Positions 61,831 to 64,000 of a stretch of 64,000 nt of DNA are shown piece by piece. The stretch's first letter is position 1. Each line of letters begins with the position of its first letter. Both the position numbers and the translations under genes were made by a program. Under the pieces are notes generated by a model, which was given only the letters and a program-made list of their open reading frames with translations, made no database searches and was not told the origin of the DNA. This stretch comes from Desulfotomaculum nigrificans DSM 574 (GTDB lineage: Bacteria; Bacillota; Desulfotomaculia; Desulfotomaculales; Desulfotomaculaceae), in assembly GCF_000189755.2 (NCBI RefSeq), contig NZ_KI912183.1, positions 994,257 to 1,058,256 of the forward strand, in the 5' to 3' direction.

Positions 61831-63135
61831 CTAATCCGCAGCAGTTTGTTTTTTAATTAGTTTCTCTTTACCTTGATCACTTGGTTGGTAGTAAACCGTC
61901 CCTTGTAAATTATCCGGCATATATTGCTGTTCTACATAATGTCCGGGATAATTATGAGGGTATTTATACCCGGTATGGCCCAATTCTTTAGCCCCCCGGT
62001 AGTGAGTATCCCGCAGGTGGGGCGGCACCCGACCGATTGGTTTGTTTTTGATATCCGCCAGGGCCTGGTCAATGGCACAAATGACACTATTGCTTTTGGG
62101 AGCAGTGGCCAAGTAAATAATACACTGGGCAATGGGTATGCGAGCCTCTGGCATACCAACTGTCTCCAGGGCATTCCAGGCAGCATGCGCCATGAGCATA
62201 GCCTGGGGGTCAGCCATGCCGATATCCTCCGACGCATGCACAATCAGCCGCCGCACAATGAAGCGCTGGTCTTCCCCGGCAGCTGTCATACGAGCATAAT
62301 AGTGCAGGGCAGCATCGGGATCGGAACCACGAATACTTTTAATGAAAGCAGAAATCACATCGTAATGGTTATCTCCGGACTTATCATAACGTACCACCCT
62401 TTGCTGGGTGGAATCCTCAATCACTGCCTCAGTAATATGACGGTAACCGTCTGGCCCCGGCGCCGTAGACAGTACGGCCAACTCCAGGGCATTTAACACA
62501 TTTCTGGCGTCACCACCGGCCATGTCAATCAGATGCTCTAAAGCCGCCTGTTCCAGCTTAACCTTATACATCCCCAGCCCACGTTCTTCATCCTGCAAGG
62601 CCCGAACCACCAGTTGCTTCAGATCGTCCGCTGTCAACTCGGTTAATTGAAAAATGCGGGAGCGGCTTAATAAGGCCCCGTTCAACTCAAAGTAAGGGTT
62701 TTCGGTGGTGGCCCCAATTAGTGTAACCTCACCCTTCTCCACCGCTTCCAGTAAACAATCCTGCTGGTTGCCTCGTTTCAAAGAATGTATCTCATCGATA
62801 AAAAAGATGGTCTTTTTGCCATAGTAATTTAGGTTATCCCGCGCCTTTTTAATTTCTGCCCGGATTTCCGCCACTCCGGATGACACAGCATTAATTTTAA
62901 CAAAATCAGCTGAAGTCATTTGGGAAATGATGGTGGCTAAAGTTGTTTTACCGGTGCCCGGGGGGCCGTATAAAATGATGGAACCCAGCTTGTCCGCCTC
63001 AATGGCCCGGCGCAGTAACTTCCCCGGGCCAACTATATGCTGCTGGCCGATATATTCATCCAGATTACGGGGGCGCATTCTTTCCGCCAGCGGGGCGGCC
63101 TGCAAACTATTTTGTGATAAACTGAACAAATCCAT
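61831..63135 (-). CDS. rarA: Replication-associated recombination protein RarA (MgsA)
   Basis: 434 residues, AAA+ ATPase related to clamp loaders. Walker A ILYGPPGTGKTTLATII (about 54-70), Walker B IFFIDEIHSLKRGNQ, sensor 1 LIGATTENPYFELN, then the C-terminal tetramerization domain with GKELGHTGYKYPHNYPGHY-type ending. Works at stalled replication forks with SSB. SD GAGGTGGAG. Single-gene unit. Confidence 0.95.
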   Translation of the reverse strand: MDLFSLSQNSLQAAPLAERMRPRNLDEYIGQQHIVGPGKLLRRAIEADKLGSIILYGPPGTGKTTLATIISQMTSADFVKINAVSSGVAEIRAEIKKARDNLNYYGKKTIFFIDEIHSLKRGNQQDCLLEAVEKGEVTLIGATTENPYFELNGALLSRSRIFQLTELTADDLKQLVVRALQDEERGLGMYKVKLEQAALEHLIDMAGGDARNVLNALELAVLSTAPGPDGYRHITEAVIEDSTQQRVVRYDKSGDNHYDVISAFIKSIRGSDPDAALHYYARMTAAGEDQRFIVRRLIVHASEDIGMADPQAMLMAHAAWNALETVGMPEARIPIAQCIIYLATAPKSNSVICAIDQALADIKNKPIGRVPPHLRDTHYRGAKELGHTGYKYPHNYPGHYVEQQYMPDNLQGTVYYQPSDQGKEKLIKKQTAAD

Positions 63136-63200
63136 AACTCCACCTCATAACCGTCAAGCTACAACTCAATAATTAGATTATAGCTTAAATCCGGTCAAAG

Positions 63201-63221
63201 AAAAAACCCCCAGCAGGGGTT
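63201..63221 (-). terminator. Terminator of the 47-residue gene
   Basis: Stem AACCCC/GGGGTT on the minus strand followed by TTTTTTC, 15 bp past the stop. Confidence 0.75.
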
Positions 63222-63235
63222 ACCTCTGAGGGTAA

Positions 63236-63379
63236 CTACTTATCAAATTGTCTCAAGCCCCGTTTAATGGTGGTCTCCATAATAGGTTTCTGGGCCGGTG
63301 TCTTCTTCAGGGAGTTAATTCTGTCTAAGAAATAGTTTTTATTCTCCCATAATCTCTCCAACGTGAATTTTCTCATCAT
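63236..63379 (-). CDS. Small basic protein, unknown
   Basis: 47 residues from ATG 63379 (or the next codon, also ATG), with SD AAGGAGG (63388-63394) eight bases upstream and a terminator after. The sequence MMRKFTLERLWENKNYFLDR then TTIKRGLRQFDK is Arg/Lys-rich and helical. No family recognized. Shorter than the usual gene-call limit, but the signals are good. Confidence 0.75.
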   Translation of the reverse strand: MMRKFTLERLWENKNYFLDRINSLKKTPAQKPIMETTIKRGLRQFDK

Positions 63380-63614
63380 CGTTCATTCCTCCTTAAATAC
63401 TTTTTAGTTGTTTATATTATATCATTCACATCAGCGTTTGTGAATAAAAGTACAAATGTTAAAATAGAAGAATAATATCTTAAATTACCAAAATACTGAA
63501 CATGACTATACACGAACTGTTCGTATAGAAATAATATTTTTACCCACCATCCACACCTTATGTTCATGGCGCCTTTAAACAATTCCAGAACAAACTCTTT
63601 GGTAACAACAAATG

Positions 63615-63637
63615 AAAAACACCCTCCCGGGAGGGTG
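63615..63637 (-). terminator. Terminator of the edge-truncated gene
   Basis: Minus strand: stem CACCCTCCCGGGAGGGTG followed by TTTTTC, 26 bp past the gene's stop. Confidence 0.8.
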
Positions 63638-63662
63638 CTTTCCATGCTTCTTACCAGTGTCG

Positions 63663-64000
63663 CTAGGCCTCGGCTTTTTTGCCCTTGGTCATGACGATAC
63701 CCAATCCTACGCAAATATAGTAGATGGCGAAGCCGTACCACAGGGTGTAGAACAGGTAGAACAGGAGCATTAGGCTCATGGTGCCTTTGTTATCTTTCAC
63801 GAACTTGGTTTCTACCCCGTAATAATTGTAACCAGGCTCAATAACTTTAGTCATGAAGGTTTGGATGGCTACGGATTCTTTAAATTGTTCTTTCTTTTCT
63901 AACGCGCTACCCACAGCCTTGCTTATACTGTACCACCGGTTGGTGGCGTCTCTGGGATCAGTATTGTATTTCTGCTTAACAGCATCACCGTTATTATTGA
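63663..64000 (-). CDS. Membrane protein, C-terminal part (cut by window edge)
   Basis: At least 112 residues; the frame runs off the right edge, so the start is outside. The visible part has a hydrophilic stretch (NTDPRDATNRWYSISK), EPGYNYYGVETKFV, then one hydrophobic helix (SLMLLFYLFYTLWYGFAIYY) and the end GIVMTKGKKAEA. No family recognized. Terminator at 63615-63637. Confidence 0.65.
   Translation of the reverse strand, partial: NNNGDAVKQKYNTDPRDATNRWYSISKAVGSALEKKEQFKESVAIQTFMTKVIEPGYNYYGVETKFVKDNKGTMSLMLLFYLFYTLWYGFAIYYICVGLGIVMTKGKKAEA

Overview
The window looks like chromosome of an anaerobic, endospore-forming, Gram-positive sulfate reducer of the Desulfotomaculum/Desulforamulus (Peptococcaceae) type. 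I infer this from the 5' half of a clostridial-type 16S rRNA gene, Firmicutes SD sequences and T-box control, a spoVA sporulation operon, a DsrK/TmcB-like CCG protein with its cytochrome b partner, two different [FeFe] hydrogenases, and a GlgC/GlgD glycogen operon. The species is not proven. No CRISPR array, prophage or intact insertion sequence was seen; several truncated or frameshifted genes show local decay.

Layout. 0-1.2 kb: 5' part of a 16S gene read leftward, with a leader and two tandem promoters. 1.2-9.4 kb: macro-domain protein, an orphan sugar-binding lipoprotein broken by an in-frame TAG, a His-rich zinc-ribbon protein, htpG, a transporter remnant, cstA with an orphan LytTR regulator, and a CC/Se-motif protein. 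9.4-14.5 kb: a spore cluster (DUF4363-DUF421 facing DUF1657, DUF1657, DUF421-DUF1657, spoVAC, spoVAD, spoVAE, yhcN-like), resembling the spoVA2mob operon linked to high spore heat resistance. 14.5-17.2 kb: aroF-pheA behind a T-box leader that carries a second, partial T-box; PheA has the unusual order PDT-ACT-CM. 17.3-19.2 kb: MFS transporter and a BglII/BstYI-like protein without a methylase. 19.2-28.4 kb: glgB-glgC-glgD-glgA-GH13-malQ. 28.7-30.8 kb: a divergent cis-prenyltransferase paralogue and a DUF4365-like protein. 30.8-33.4 kb: CCG-protein/cytochrome b pair, then 0.85 kb of very AT-rich non-coding DNA. 34.2-42.1 kb: O-methyltransferase, LysR regulator, then a Tat-exported [FeFe] hydrogenase with HybA/HybB-like partners behind a strongly structured leader, and a group B [FeFe] hydrogenase.

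42-47.5 kb holds an ArAE/FUSC exporter, two FAD proteins and small genes. 48-56.3 kb is a sulfur/selenium/arsenic cluster: a three-domain rhodanese lipoprotein, a second rhodanese lipoprotein whose catalytic Cys codon is replaced by UGA followed by a SECIS-like hairpin (a probable selenoprotein), a TVP38 protein, ArsS-type radical SAM, AhpD-like protein, two TIGR0428x glycosyltransferases, a C_GCAxxG_C_C protein, a flippase-like protein and ArsR. 56.5-64 kb: CopZ-type Fe-S protein, a K+ channel with a -1 frameshift on a slippery heptamer, a crcB remnant, a methyltransferase, an ABC-F ATPase, an MCP remnant, rarA, small genes and an edge-truncated membrane protein.

How it fits together: H2 or formate-type electrons would enter the quinone pool from outside the cell through the Tat hydrogenase and its HybAB-like module, while the CCG protein/cytochrome b pair exchanges electrons between quinone and cytoplasmic thiol/disulfide carriers. 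Glycogen is the carbon reserve, and the spore cluster shapes germination and heat resistance. The strongest leads for something new are the Sec-rhodanese/arsenosugar-type cluster, the hydrogenase leader RNA, the tandem T-box and the possible frameshifting K+ channel.
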